This document shows, piece by piece, positions 38,047-47,690 of a stretch of DNA of 64,000 nt (within the stretch, counting starts at the first letter, position 1; every line of letters begins with the position of its first letter). This DNA is from Campylobacteraceae bacterium. Its GTDB lineage: Bacteria; Campylobacterota; Campylobacteria; Campylobacterales; Sulfurovaceae. The notes under the pieces were generated by a model. The model saw only the letters and a program-made list of their open reading frames with translations. It searched no databases and was not told the DNA's origin. The stretch is from the NCBI GenBank assembly GCA_027065045.1, contig JAMOOX010000143.1:1-64000 (forward strand), written 5' to 3'. The position numbers were made by a program, and so were the translations under genes.

Positions 38047-38160
38047 ACCCAAGCATTTTCTGCGTAACATCCTGCAACACAGCTAAATCCTCATTCCTCT
38101 TTACAATATCTTCTATTTTGGCTATTTCATCCAATATAGAGATAAATGTTTCTAAAGTAT
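38030..38160 (-). pseudogene. C-terminal gene scrap left of the IS
   Basis: Minus-strand frame, open from the IS edge to a TAA at 38030-38032. It reads ETFISILDEIAKIEDIVKR, then NEDLAVLQDVTQKMLGF. It is helical and charged, with no start codon. The family is unknown. It overlaps the read-through end of the exported repeat gene, showing that two unrelated sequences were joined here. Confidence 0.45.
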
Positions 38161-38163
38161 GAA

Positions 38164-39513
38164 GTATAATGGACTGAATAAACTAGACAATAAAACCATA
38201 TATTTTATTTCCAAAGTTTCCCAAATTGGGTAAAATATCAATAACTATTCAGGAGAAGAGTATGAGCAGAAAAAAAGGTAAAACTTACAGTAGTGAGCAA
38301 AAGGCAAAGATAGTATTGGAGCTTCTAAAAGAAGACCAAACAATAGGACAATTATCAACTCAATATGGAGTAACTAGTAAAACAATTGGAAACTGGAAGA
38401 AACAGTTTTTAGATAATGCAAATAGAGCATTTGAAGATGATAAAGAGAGTAATAGATATAAAGCACAAATAGAGTTAAAAAACAAAGAGATAGATGCACT
38501 AGCAAAAACACTTGGTAAAACAACAGTGAAAATGGAGTGGGCAGTGGGAAAGTTGAAGAGCTTGGACTTGATAAATAAAAAAAATCTAATAGAGTCTAAG
38601 CATAAAAATATAACTGTTACAGCACAATGTGAACTATTGAGTATAAGTAGAAGTAGCTATTATTATAAAGCCAAAGAGATAGCAAAAGATGATATAAAAG
38701 TGATGCATAAAATAGATAAGATACATACAGATAATAGTGAATATGGATATAGACAAATATATTTGCAACTTCAAGATATTGGAGTGAGTGTAGGTAGAGA
38801 TAGAGTGCTGAAATATATGGGTATTATGGGCATACAAGCGATATACCCATATAAAAAGAAGCAAACAAGTATCAAAGATAATGAACATAAGATTTATCCA
38901 TATCTACTAAAAAAGTACTGGAATAAGATGGGTGAAAGAACAAAAAGTGTAGAAGTAAAAGAACCAAATGAAGTATGGAGTGGAGATATTACCTATATAA
39001 GAACAGCTAATGGATTTATGTATCTATCAGCAATTATAGATTGGCATAGTAGAGCAATATTGTCATATAAGATTTCAAATACAATGGATTCAATATTAGC
39101 TTGTGATGTTCTAAAAGATGCATTAGAGAAATATCCAAAACCAAAGATATTTAATAGTGACCAAGGTAGCCAATATACAAGTAAAGAGCATATTGATATT
39201 TTAAAAGAATACAATATTCAAATTTCAATGAATGGTAGAGGAAGGTCAATTGATAATATTTTTATAGAGAGATTCTTTAGAACATTGAAATATAGTGATA
39301 TTTATATTAGTGATTATCAATCTATAAAGGAGTTAAAAGTAGGTATAAAAGCATATATAAATAAGTATAATTTTAAGAGATTTCATTCAAGTATTAATAA
39401 TCAACAACCTATGCATTATTATCTTGAAACTATTAAAAGTGTAGCATAATGTTACAGGTTTGGTGGAAATAAATTGTGTTTGCTTTTTGTCTTGACTTTT
39501 CAGTCCATTATAC
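38164..39513 (+). mobile_element. IS3-family insertion sequence
   Basis: About 1350 bp. Left end GTATAATGGACTGAA and right end TTCAGTCCATTATAC are perfect 15-bp inverted repeats; the match continues imperfectly for about 20 more bases (AGACAA shared). It carries one uninterrupted transposase gene. I see no target duplication. The right end touches the final bases of a CRISPR repeat, and the left end touches an unrelated gene scrap, so the element was inserted and the left neighbour was then lost, or a deletion ran from its left end. Confidence 0.85.
38262..39449 (+). CDS. IS3-family transposase, single frame
   Basis: DDE transposase of 395 residues from the ATG giving MSRKKGKTYSSEQKAKIV, preceded by AGGAGAAGAGT. 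Residues 1-60 form the helix-turn-helix of OrfA (QLSTQYGVTSKTIGNWKK), a leucine-rich linker follows, and the rve integrase core shows all three acidic residues (WSGDITYI, FNSDQGSQYTS, IFIERFFRTLK). IS3 elements usually need a -1 frameshift between orfA and orfB; here both parts are in one frame, so no frameshift is needed. It looks intact. Confidence 0.92.
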   Translation: MSRKKGKTYSSEQKAKIVLELLKEDQTIGQLSTQYGVTSKTIGNWKKQFLDNANRAFEDDKESNRYKAQIELKNKEIDALAKTLGKTTVKMEWAVGKLKSLDLINKKNLIESKHKNITVTAQCELLSISRSSYYYKAKEIAKDDIKVMHKIDKIHTDNSEYGYRQIYLQLQDIGVSVGRDRVLKYMGIMGIQAIYPYKKKQTSIKDNEHKIYPYLLKKYWNKMGERTKSVEVKEPNEVWSGDITYIRTANGFMYLSAIIDWHSRAILSYKISNTMDSILACDVLKDALEKYPKPKIFNSDQGSQYTSKEHIDILKEYNIQISMNGRGRSIDNIFIERFFRTLKYSDIYISDYQSIKELKVGIKAYINKYNFKRFHSSINNQQPMHYYLETIKSVA

Positions 39514-39515
39514 AC

Positions 39516-39547
39516 AAGGGTTGCACCTGCTCCCCAAATGGTAATTG
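39516..39547 (-). other. Residual oldest CRISPR spacer beside the IS
   Basis: Thirty-two bases lie between TACAC at 39511-39515 and the first complete repeat. Thirty-two is the standard spacer length of this array, and TACAC equals the last five bases of the repeat as read on the plus strand. This is therefore a genuine spacer whose outer repeat was cut by the IS. Confidence 0.7.
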
Positions 39548-41140
39548 CTTCCAAGCTACCTACACGGTAGTACACATTAATACTTTGTATCTCGGAAATC
39601 GTTCTGGACTTCCAAGCTACCTACACGGTAGTACACATCGCTTTACTTGTTCTATTGTTTATTCAACTCTTCCAAGCTACCTACACGGTAGTACACTGCG
39701 AAATCAAAACAACTTAGTATCCCTTTAGCTTCCAAGCTACCTACACGGTAGTACACCTATAAAACTAACAGATTTAAAAGAGCTAATTCTTCCAAGCTAC
39801 CTACACGGTAGTACACTCTCTTTTGGTTTGGGTGTTGGTACTGCTTTTCTTCCAAGCTACCTACACGGTAGTACACAGAGAAAAAGAGTTAATTTTTATG
39901 TTGTGGGATCTTCCAAGCTACCTACACGGTAGTACACCTAAATCGTAGATTTTGGTTTACTTTTGAGTAGCTTCCAAGCTACCTACACGGTAGTACACTA
40001 TGCTTATCGTAAGATTGGATATTTCGCAAACTTCCAAGCTACCTACACGGTAGTACACAATTTGAATGAATGATAAATATGATGTGATTTCTTCCAAGCT
40101 ACCTACACGGTAGTACACAATAAAACTTTTAAAGGGGGTAGAACTTATAACCTTCCAAGCTACCTACACGGTAGTACACATACACCTATTGCTAAGTCTA
40201 AGCTTATCTTTCTTCCAAGCTACCTACACGGTAGTACACCCATATTGGATAAAAAAAGACTTCAAAAAAAACTTCCAAGCTACCTACACGGTAGTACACG
40301 TTTGGGAGTTTCTAAAGTTAAAACTTTGGAACTTCCAAGCTACCTACACGGTAGTACACTTTTCTTTTGTAATCCAATTTTCTACCACATACTTCCAAGC
40401 TACCTACACGGTAGTACACGCAACACATTCTTCATCAGTTTCAAATGTTAACTTCCAAGCTACCTACACGGTAGTACACGAGATGAGGGACATATTAAAA
40501 AAGATAAGTTACTTCCAAGCTACCTACACGGTAGTACACCCCTGCTCTGTGCCGATAGCCTTAGTATTGATCTTCCAAGCTACCTACACGGTAGTACACT
40601 TCGCAAAGATGGAGATAATATCAATCTAAGACTTCCAAGCTACCTACACGGTAGTACACGGATAAGAAGTCTGCTAAACTCTCTGTTCTATCTTCCAAGC
40701 TACCTACACGGTAGTACACGAATATCATGAAGTTTTCTCAACATCTCAGCAACTTCCAAGCTACCTACACGGTAGTACACCATATAGTCTTATTACATAA
40801 GCACTGCGAAGACTTCCAAGCTACCTACACGGTAGTACACTTTTTGATGTTATAACAGTATGGAGGCACGGACTTCCAAGCTACCTACACGGTAGTACAC
40901 TTGCATTCTCTTTTTTCAAATCTTTTAGTTTTCTTCCAAGCTACCTACACGGTAGTACACGAGGGATTGTGTTAGCTAAAAATAAACAAAATCTTCCAAG
41001 CTACCTACACGGTAGTACACTGTTTATCTCATTTTTTTCCCTAAACTCTTTCCTTCCAAGCTACCTACACGGTAGTACACACATCTTTTAGACATCTTTT
41101 AGACATCTTTTACTTCCAAGCTACCTACACGGTAGTACAC
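39548..41140 (-). CRISPR. Type I-F CRISPR array, 27 repeats
   Basis: Twenty-seven copies of a 28-bp repeat that I could not see vary, with 26 spacers (21 of 32 and 5 of 33 bases) plus one residual spacer. On the minus strand the repeat starts GTGTACTACCGTGTAGGTAG and ends CTTGGAAG; CTACC-GTGTA-GGTAG forms the Cas6f hairpin, like the canonical I-F hairpin. The minus strand is the likely transcribed strand because the cas genes and the AT-rich leader lie on the right. New spacers then enter at the 41140 end. The left end is cut by an IS. Confidence 0.97.
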
Positions 41141-41287
41141 AGCAAATTAATGCTCGGAAGTTCCCATATACTCGGAAATAAAGCTATTTTTATAAATTAT
41201 ACCATTATTTTTTAAGAGGTTCTTGAAGCCCCTATTTTAGGGCTTTGTTTAAATATTAAAAAATAAAGGTCTTTTTTTTTGAAAAAA
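41141..41287 (-). promoter_or_regulatory. CRISPR leader and terminator region
   Basis: This is the 147-bp gap between array and cas6f. The 80 bases next to the array are AT-rich and hold CTCGGAAGT and CTCGGAAAT as a near-direct repeat, as expected for a leader on the minus strand. A hairpin at 41226-41245 (AAGCCC / GGGCTT) lies next to a run of A and T and probably ends the cas transcript or isolates the array promoter. No cas gene overlaps it. Confidence 0.6.
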
Positions 41288-41854
41288 TTAGAACCAAGGG
41301 ATAGTTGAAATTTTGCTTAATCCAAATAAATCAAACCCATCTTTTATCTCACTCTCTTGTAACTCTCCAAATGCTATAAAACGACGATGAAGTTGTCTAT
41401 TAGACATACTTACAAGCTCCACATAAGGGTTATCTAAACCACCTTGATACATTTTTATTCGGTATTTTTTAATATCCTCTTCATTGAAATTACCTTTGCC
41501 CTCTTTGGCTCTTTTAATAAGCCGTCTTAGTTTTGCTTCGGTCATATTTTGTTGGACTCTATAGACTGTTCTATATTTTACCTTATTAGGAATAGCATTA
41601 ATATCGGAGAGTTTATAATATGTTATATCTTTTTTTAACCACTCTTTTGATTGTAGTTTTTCAAGATTCTCTTTTGAGCCATGAATACGAAATAATCTAC
41701 CAAGTTTTAGACGATACTCTGGAAAACTTACAGCAATATTATTTGATTTTAGCTCATACAATTGTTTATGAAAAGCACTATAGAGTTGATTTAGTAAAAT
41801 ATTTTCTCTTATCTCTTTTTTGGGCTGTAGTCTTATATCTATATAGTGAGTCAT
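41288..41854 (-). CDS. cas6f: CRISPR endoribonuclease Cas6f (Csy4)
   Basis: Cuts pre-crRNA at the repeat hairpin and stays bound to the 3' end of the crRNA. The 188 residues begin MTHYIDIRLQPKKE and end GLSKISTIPWF, the ends expected of Csy4. The basic segment AKLRRLIKRAKEGKG is the Arg-rich helix that enters the RNA groove, and a His near residue 30 (SAFHKQL) is at the catalytic position. Its ATG overlaps the cas5fv stop by four bases. Last gene of the cas operon. Confidence 0.95.
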   Translation of the reverse strand: MTHYIDIRLQPKKEIRENILLNQLYSAFHKQLYELKSNNIAVSFPEYRLKLGRLFRIHGSKENLEKLQSKEWLKKDITYYKLSDINAIPNKVKYRTVYRVQQNMTEAKLRRLIKRAKEGKGNFNEEDIKKYRIKMYQGGLDNPYVELVSMSNRQLHRRFIAFGELQESEIKDGFDLFGLSKISTIPWF

Positions 41855-42870
41855 CTCTTTACCTCTCTTGTATCAATATTGGTTACATAGGCTAAACCTT
41901 TTTTACCAAGGTAGAAGCTAGATACTCCTGCATTATTTATAAGCTCTCTTAGATGTTTGGCTTCATCTCTTGAAATATCTATAGTTATCTCTAAAATTCC
42001 ACTTGCTTTAGTGAGCATAGAAGTAACTTGACCCTCTCCCCTTACAAAAGTTTTGGCAATATAAGGGTTTCCAAAAATCTTCTTTTTTTCACCTGTAGTA
42101 AAACGGTTCATAAAATCTTTTTTGGTAAATAGTCGTTTTGAGATACCTGTAATTGTTCCTATTTTAGTCAAAGCTGAACTCAAATCATATTTTTCTGATA
42201 GTCTTTTGAGCTGTAGATATAACGATGAACAGTATAAATTTAGAGGGACAACTAATCCTTTGTTATTTTTATAGTTTGTTCCTTCAAAATTTTTCTCTAA
42301 AATTTCTAAAACTTTTAAAACTTTTTCACTCTCTTCTAAAGCCTTAAATTTACCAATTCCTGCAAATCTATCAGATATAATCAAAGGATCAAGTTCAATA
42401 GAATTATCTATCTTACTACCATAAATAATAAACTCTAAAAGCTCATCAATTTCAAGTGCCAAAATACCCCAAAACTCTAGTGAATAATCAGAAGTAAACA
42501 TAGAATCATTAGTATTTATCACTCCTGTAAATGAGTTTTGGTCTGTATTTCCTGATATATTTCTCAAATAGACAAGCTCACTATTTTTAACTTTAATATC
42601 ATCATCAAAAGTAACCAACGGCTCTATATCTTTGAAAAAGTAGTTTTCATCTTCTCGTGCTTGATATAGTTTTCTCTGTTCTCCAATAAGACGGTTCAAA
42701 ATCCCCATTACTGTACTATGTGTAACATCTCTAGTAATATAGTTTTCACTCTTTTTCAAAGCTGTAATAGAACCTATAAATTTTCTTCCTTTTTTTGGTA
42801 AGGCTTCATCGTTGCTACCATCAAGAAAAGAGTTTCGCCATGAAGCTTCATACTCTATCTCTATTTTCAT
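41851..42870 (-). CDS. cas5fv: Type I-F2 Cascade subunit Cas5fv
   Basis: 339 residues, starting [20 protein letters not shown], the beginning I associate with Cas5fv of the I-F2 (I-Fv) variant. It binds the crRNA 5' handle and, in the Shewanella putrefaciens system, its helical domain replaces the missing Cas8f large subunit in PAM recognition. The sequence includes a long middle segment (THSTVMGILNRLIGEQRKLY). The ATG overlaps the cas7fv stop by one base. The absence of cas8f and of csy3-type Cas7 is what separates I-F2 from I-F1. Confidence 0.88.
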   Translation of the reverse strand: MKIEIEYEASWRNSFLDGSNDEALPKKGRKFIGSITALKKSENYITRDVTHSTVMGILNRLIGEQRKLYQAREDENYFFKDIEPLVTFDDDIKVKNSELVYLRNISGNTDQNSFTGVINTNDSMFTSDYSLEFWGILALEIDELLEFIIYGSKIDNSIELDPLIISDRFAGIGKFKALEESEKVLKVLEILEKNFEGTNYKNNKGLVVPLNLYCSSLYLQLKRLSEKYDLSSALTKIGTITGISKRLFTKKDFMNRFTTGEKKKIFGNPYIAKTFVRGEGQVTSMLTKASGILEITIDISRDEAKHLRELINNAGVSSFYLGKKGLAYVTNIDTREVKR

Positions 42871-43829
42871 TATTTCTCTTTTGCATAAAAATAATGAGCA
42901 TAGTTAGAACTTGATTTACTATTTACACTACCTTCATCATGTTTGACTCTCATCATTTGTGTACTGTTGTTATAGTCTATAGTCATCTCATCTACATACA
43001 TATATGATTTTGCTTGACGAATAGAGAGTTCACTTATCATACGAAGTGTCTCATCTATCAAAACAGCTACTGCATCATCATTGAGCAAAATACCATTTTC
43101 ACCCTCTTCAAAAATAGTACCATTTCTTACACAGTTCTCATGAAAAGATACTTTAGGTGTACGATTTTCAGTATCTATAGAGATTATATAATCTTCTACC
43201 AATTTAGCTACCTCTTCACCCTCTCCACTCTTTATTTGCATAGCTTCACGGTCAAATTTTTTATCGAGAGATATAAACTGTAACTGCTCTATATTTATAG
43301 ACCCATAAGAAATATATTCTGTATTTCCAAATGTAGTTTTAGAGTAAAAAGAGGAGCTGTCTCTCTCTCCTGCTTGTCCAAACTGTTCAAAGTTTCCATT
43401 ACCAAGTTGATCAACAAAGTCCTCTAATAGTAGTGGGCTTGTTCTCTTATTTTGAGTAGCAGGGACAACAAAACCACGAACCAAACCAGTAATAGAAGCC
43501 AATACATTTTTAATATTTTTTCTATCTGCATAGTGCAAATCAAAAGCTTGTGCCTTAAAAAGATGATGTCGCACACAGTTTTGACTAATATAGAGAGGAT
43601 TTTTCTTGAAATCAATATCTGTTGGCTCTTTTCTATATTTGTAACCTGTATCTTTAACTCTTCCAGATAGGTTACTATATCCTCTTAGCTTTGGCATAGT
43701 ATGGTTATCTACTGTTTTACCATCTTCACCTTGTAGATTGGTTGGACCATTCCAATTGACCACACCATGACCTTTTGCAACTATCTTAAAATCTACACTT
43801 CGTATTCCTGTTATCTTTTCACTTTTCAT
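42870..43829 (-). CDS. cas7fv: Type I-F2 Cascade backbone Cas7fv
   Basis: RAMP-fold backbone protein that polymerises along the crRNA. The 319 residues contain [33 protein letters not shown] and [19 protein letters not shown], and the central [12 protein letters not shown], all in the pattern of Cas7fv. It has no relation to canonical Csy3 beyond the fold. Separated by three bases from cas2-3. The gene order cas1, cas2-3, cas7fv, cas5fv, cas6f equals that of the S. putrefaciens prototype. Confidence 0.88.
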   Translation of the reverse strand: MKSEKITGIRSVDFKIVAKGHGVVNWNGPTNLQGEDGKTVDNHTMPKLRGYSNLSGRVKDTGYKYRKEPTDIDFKKNPLYISQNCVRHHLFKAQAFDLHYADRKNIKNVLASITGLVRGFVVPATQNKRTSPLLLEDFVDQLGNGNFEQFGQAGERDSSSFYSKTTFGNTEYISYGSINIEQLQFISLDKKFDREAMQIKSGEGEEVAKLVEDYIISIDTENRTPKVSFHENCVRNGTIFEEGENGILLNDDAVAVLIDETLRMISELSIRQAKSYMYVDEMTIDYNNSTQMMRVKHDEGSVNSKSSSNYAHYFYAKEK

Positions 43830-43832
43830 CTC

Positions 43833-46733
43833 TTATTTCCTTTTTAATTGTTCTAATGATATTATACCAATAGGTTGCCTTATTCCTATAGCATAATATT
43901 GAGCAAACTCATGAGGTGCTGAATTTATCTTTTTTAAGTCCTTCAAAGTATAACTCAAATATATTGGTGTACTTGGGTCTCGTGCTTGAGTTTTAAGTTG
44001 AGCATCTTTATAGGCTTTTTTTACATCCTTGATATTATGATGTTTTTTTGCCATAAAAGAGAGCAAATTTTTATTAGAGTCACCATAGCCTTCTATAGTA
44101 GATATCTCTACTGTAATACTATCTTCAATATCTCTATAAGCATACTCATCTAAAATAGTTATATTATCAGTAGAGTTTATTTGAGCCTTTGCCATCTGAA
44201 TAAATAGGCTATTTCCTCGTAGTGAATTTTTCTTTATTTTTACACCACCATCATCATCTTTTTTACTATTTGGAAAACTTTTTGGGTCTAGTATATTTTC
44301 ATCTATCATCAAAACACTCTTTTTTAGAGATGAAATCAAATCTTGGGTTATGAACTCTTCTGCATTTTTATCTTTATAAAACTCTTCATAGAGTCTATAG
44401 AGTTCATTGATACTATAGCTCTCTTTGGTTAAACTATTTTGTAAAAACTCATACCAAGCCTTAGCACTCTGTAGTGAATCAAGCTCATTTAAAAACAGTG
44501 AAGTTCCATCTTTGGATTTACCACTTTTTACTCCATCTGTTATGGCAATAGTATAAATATTCACTTCACTATTCTCTCCAAACCTATCAAGTCGCCCTAA
44601 CCGTTGCAAGAAGTTCTCTGCATGACTCATCTCACTTATCATATTATCGCAGGTAATATTAAGTGATGCCTGAATCACAGGACCAGAGCGTAAAATATCA
44701 TACTCTTTTGAGCCATCTTTTTTGAAACTCTCAAAAATATTACTAAAAAGCATCTCTTTATCTTTTTTGGTAAATTTAGAGTGAAATAGTATAGAGTTCT
44801 CTTTGGCTTGATGTTCTATAAAGCTTCGTTGAGCCATAATAGCTGTATTACTGATGACAAATGTATTTTTATTACTCTGTTCTTGCATTAATGGATTAGT
44901 AGCTTCATCTTTTTCATCAAATTCTATAAATTCAACTCTATATCTACTCTCATTGAAACTTTTCATCCCAATAATATCTTCTTTATTGAGTCTTAAAAAC
45001 TTTGTAACGAAAAGAGGGTTAGGGGTAGCAGACACCAATAGGGTATTTGGTAGAGTATCTTCTGTTTGTTGGAGTTTTTTAGCTTCTATTAGTTCAGCAA
45101 ATAGTAGGTTAAATCCTTGCATTGTGATATATTCGTGATACTCATCAAAAACTACATGAGCATTCATAAAGTCCATAAAAGATGTAATGTGTTTATGGGT
45201 AGTTATGCTATTTACAATTTGGTCTATTGTTGTGATAATAATATCAGAGGTAAACAACTCATTTTCAGGTGTTGGCTCTAACTCACCATTTGCTAATCTC
45301 TTTTTAATCTCTCCTGTTACTATCTCTATGGAACTATTAGGAAGATACTCACTAGATGATAAATCATTAAATATTCCTTGACACACTTGTACTCTAGGGC
45401 ATACCCAGTATATTTTTTTGACACTTGTATTCATAGCCCACTCTAAAGCTATCTTAGTTTTACCACACCCTGCCGAACCTTTAAGGACTCCTATTGTCAC
45501 ATCTTCATCTGCCAACTCTAAAGCTACCTCTTTTTGAGCTTTATTTCTGTCACTATTTGGGTATCTTTTTTCAAAACTATCTAAACAAGTTTTAATCTCA
45601 CTACCTAAACCTCTTTGTCTCTCTAAAGGCTTATCAAGTAGAGTATCTAAAGTTTTATTTTCAATATGACTATTTAGCTCATCACTACTCAACTGTGATA
45701 TCAGCCTATCAGCCGATATTATGGCTGTTCTTGCTATTGCATTTTTGGCATTAAATCCAATATTTAGCTTATATCCATCTAATTTTTCTTTGGCAGAGTA
45801 TCGTTTATAAATTGGTAAATCAACACCCTCTAACTCCTCTTCAATATTATCAAAATAAGCCCTTTTTAGAGAATCAACCTCTATACTCTCTTCATTGTAC
45901 TCATTAGCAATATCTCCTATGGAGTCTAAAAGTTCTTTAAGTGTGACTAAAATATCATTATATTTATTTTCAAAATCATCTATTTTATTGTATATATCAA
46001 TAAGCTTTTTAATCTCATATTTTTTACTTCGCAATGGTTTTGAGTGATGCCAATAGATAATATGTTTAGTTCTCTCTAAAGACTCTTTGTTTAGATTTGA
46101 ACTAAATAAAATTTCAAATAAAAGTAGTGAAAATTCATTGTGTCTAGGGTACTTCTCCCAAGAAAACTTACCTGTCTTTTTATCTATATGTTCACCATCA
46201 TCAGAAATATCTTGAAATTTTTTATTTAGCTTTATCCAATCTTGAAAAGCACTATCTATCTTCCCTACATCATGCCAAACTCCTGCCACATAAACAGCCT
46301 CTGCCAAATTATTATCTTGTGGCATTATTTTTTCTACAAGAGCTTTAGCCAAATAACCCACTCCAAAAAGGTGTTGGTCTAGTCGTTGTCCATTTGTATT
46401 TGCATAAATCTTATCTAACATAATCTCTTTCTCTCCTATAAATCTTTTAGTCACTCCATAATGAACAGGCACAACACCATTTTCATCAAACTCATCACTA
46501 TTGCCCACTACCCACAAAAAATCACTCCTACTTCTACTTCGTATCCAATGACAACTAACAGCCGTATTTTTAGATGCCGTTCTCCTAAGAAGCTTTTGAA
46601 CTGCATTTAATCCCTCTTGTGTGATAATAGTCTGCCAAGTGTTACTGCCAATCCTATTAGCAAAACTATCTAAAACTCTTCGTGTTCTCTTTAGAGCTTT
46701 TTTCTCACATTGAGAGACGAATGTTACCATCAT
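43833..46733 (-). CDS. cas3: Cas2-Cas3 fusion nuclease-helicase
   Basis: Fusion unique to type I-F, acting in both adaptation and interference. Residues 1-85 are the Cas2 domain (MMVTFVSQCEKKALKRTRRV). The HD nuclease follows, with HLFGVGYLAK and AGVWHDVGKID (His-Asp pair). The superfamily 2 helicase has Walker A GSAGCGKTKIA, the DEAD-like box FDEYHEY, SATPNPLF, and motif VI QRLGRLDRFG. The 966 residues are usual for Cas2-3 (about 1000). The ATG overlaps the cas1 stop as ATGA. Confidence 0.95.
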   Translation of the reverse strand: MMVTFVSQCEKKALKRTRRVLDSFANRIGSNTWQTIITQEGLNAVQKLLRRTASKNTAVSCHWIRSRSRSDFLWVVGNSDEFDENGVVPVHYGVTKRFIGEKEIMLDKIYANTNGQRLDQHLFGVGYLAKALVEKIMPQDNNLAEAVYVAGVWHDVGKIDSAFQDWIKLNKKFQDISDDGEHIDKKTGKFSWEKYPRHNEFSLLLFEILFSSNLNKESLERTKHIIYWHHSKPLRSKKYEIKKLIDIYNKIDDFENKYNDILVTLKELLDSIGDIANEYNEESIEVDSLKRAYFDNIEEELEGVDLPIYKRYSAKEKLDGYKLNIGFNAKNAIARTAIISADRLISQLSSDELNSHIENKTLDTLLDKPLERQRGLGSEIKTCLDSFEKRYPNSDRNKAQKEVALELADEDVTIGVLKGSAGCGKTKIALEWAMNTSVKKIYWVCPRVQVCQGIFNDLSSSEYLPNSSIEIVTGEIKKRLANGELEPTPENELFTSDIIITTIDQIVNSITTHKHITSFMDFMNAHVVFDEYHEYITMQGFNLLFAELIEAKKLQQTEDTLPNTLLVSATPNPLFVTKFLRLNKEDIIGMKSFNESRYRVEFIEFDEKDEATNPLMQEQSNKNTFVISNTAIMAQRSFIEHQAKENSILFHSKFTKKDKEMLFSNIFESFKKDGSKEYDILRSGPVIQASLNITCDNMISEMSHAENFLQRLGRLDRFGENSEVNIYTIAITDGVKSGKSKDGTSLFLNELDSLQSAKAWYEFLQNSLTKESYSINELYRLYEEFYKDKNAEEFITQDLISSLKKSVLMIDENILDPKSFPNSKKDDDGGVKIKKNSLRGNSLFIQMAKAQINSTDNITILDEYAYRDIEDSITVEISTIEGYGDSNKNLLSFMAKKHHNIKDVKKAYKDAQLKTQARDPSTPIYLSYTLKDLKKINSAPHEFAQYYAIGIRQPIGIISLEQLKRK

Positions 46734-47677
46734 AATTGTTTATCTTTATAATACAAAGAAGCCTTTTTAACCTCATTAAATATAAAGTCCAATGCTTTAT
46801 GCTCTACAAAAGTTTGCAGACATTGAGCACGAAACTCCTTTTCACTCTGTTTTTCTTTGGCACAAACAAATGCCCAAGGTAAAATAAGAGCATCTTTTAC
46901 TAAGTCTGAGATATCAAAAACTAATGCTCCTCTTCTTGTCTTGCCATGCATCACAGCAAAACCATGAGGGATACCAAGTACCCATAAAGTTGTAGCACCT
47001 AAACCATAAGCTAGATAGTTGCCATGGTCTAAAAAACCATTTGCATTTTGGGCTTTGGAGTGTTCTCTTATAAATCCTAATTGATTAGTTTTTTTAGCTG
47101 AATATTTATATAATTTTTTGGTTAAATCGGCTTCTAATTGCAATAATTTGCTTACACTATAGGCATTTTCTATATTTTCTAATGCTTTTGAAAAATCTTT
47201 TTCTAATTCATCTACATTAAAACCCTCTAATTTTAACTCCCTATCTCTACTCCAAGTTTTTTTTATGAACTCTATTCTAGCTATTTGAAACCTCTTTGCT
47301 GTCTCTAGCCGTTTAGCATCATCAAACCAAAAACTCATCCAACCTTGTAGATACGATGTTGGTCTATATTCATTTTGTGGAGTGAACCACTCTACTTCAT
47401 TTGCCATAAGTAGAGGTGTACCACCACCACCTACAAATCCAACTAAAACACCAGCTTGTGCCAACATTCTCATAGCAGGTTGAGTTATAGAAGTCCCTGT
47501 ACCCAAAAGTAAACAAGTAGTATTAGCGATAGGAATATTCCAATATTGATACTCTTTTTTATTTTCGCTAAGATAGAGTACTCTACCATCTTTTTGAAGT
47601 ACACGACACATTTCAAGGTAGTATATATTGGCTCGTTTAGAGTGTAGAATTGCTTTAAGGTCTGTTAAAAATTCCAT
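46730..47677 (-). CDS. cas1: CRISPR integrase Cas1 (I-F type)
   Basis: Spacer integrase working with Cas2-3. The 315 residues contain LLLGTGTSITQPAMRMLAQ, FVGGGGTPLLMANEVEW, the metal-binding Glu in FIREHSKAQNAN, and GLGATTLWVLGIPHGFAVMHG with the His ligand, then GALVFDISDLVKD with Asp, a full active site. The upstream bases lack a clear ribosome-binding site; a hairpin made of AGGAGA and TCTCCT lies 15-30 bases ahead, directly after the stop of the TPR gene. The adaptation module looks intact. Confidence 0.95.
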   Translation of the reverse strand: MEFLTDLKAILHSKRANIYYLEMCRVLQKDGRVLYLSENKKEYQYWNIPIANTTCLLLGTGTSITQPAMRMLAQAGVLVGFVGGGGTPLLMANEVEWFTPQNEYRPTSYLQGWMSFWFDDAKRLETAKRFQIARIEFIKKTWSRDRELKLEGFNVDELEKDFSKALENIENAYSVSKLLQLEADLTKKLYKYSAKKTNQLGFIREHSKAQNANGFLDHGNYLAYGLGATTLWVLGIPHGFAVMHGKTRRGALVFDISDLVKDALILPWAFVCAKEKQSEKEFRAQCLQTFVEHKALDFIFNEVKKASLYYKDKQL

Positions 47678-47690
47678 AGATATATGTATA

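Noticed and set aside
38164-39513. Target-site duplication flanking the IS3 element
   Set aside because: The three to five bases outside the inverted repeats do not match in any alignment I tried, consistent with a deletion next to the element.
40189-40629. Long plus-strand open frames through the CRISPR array, also 39474-39728 and 40245-40451
   Set aside because: Their translations consist of the same peptide repeated every 20 residues, which is simply the 28-bp repeat read in frame; they are not genes.
39516-41140. Self-targeting spacers against this window
   Set aside because: I compared spacers by eye with the window and found no convincing full-length match; a computed search of the whole genome is needed to be sure.
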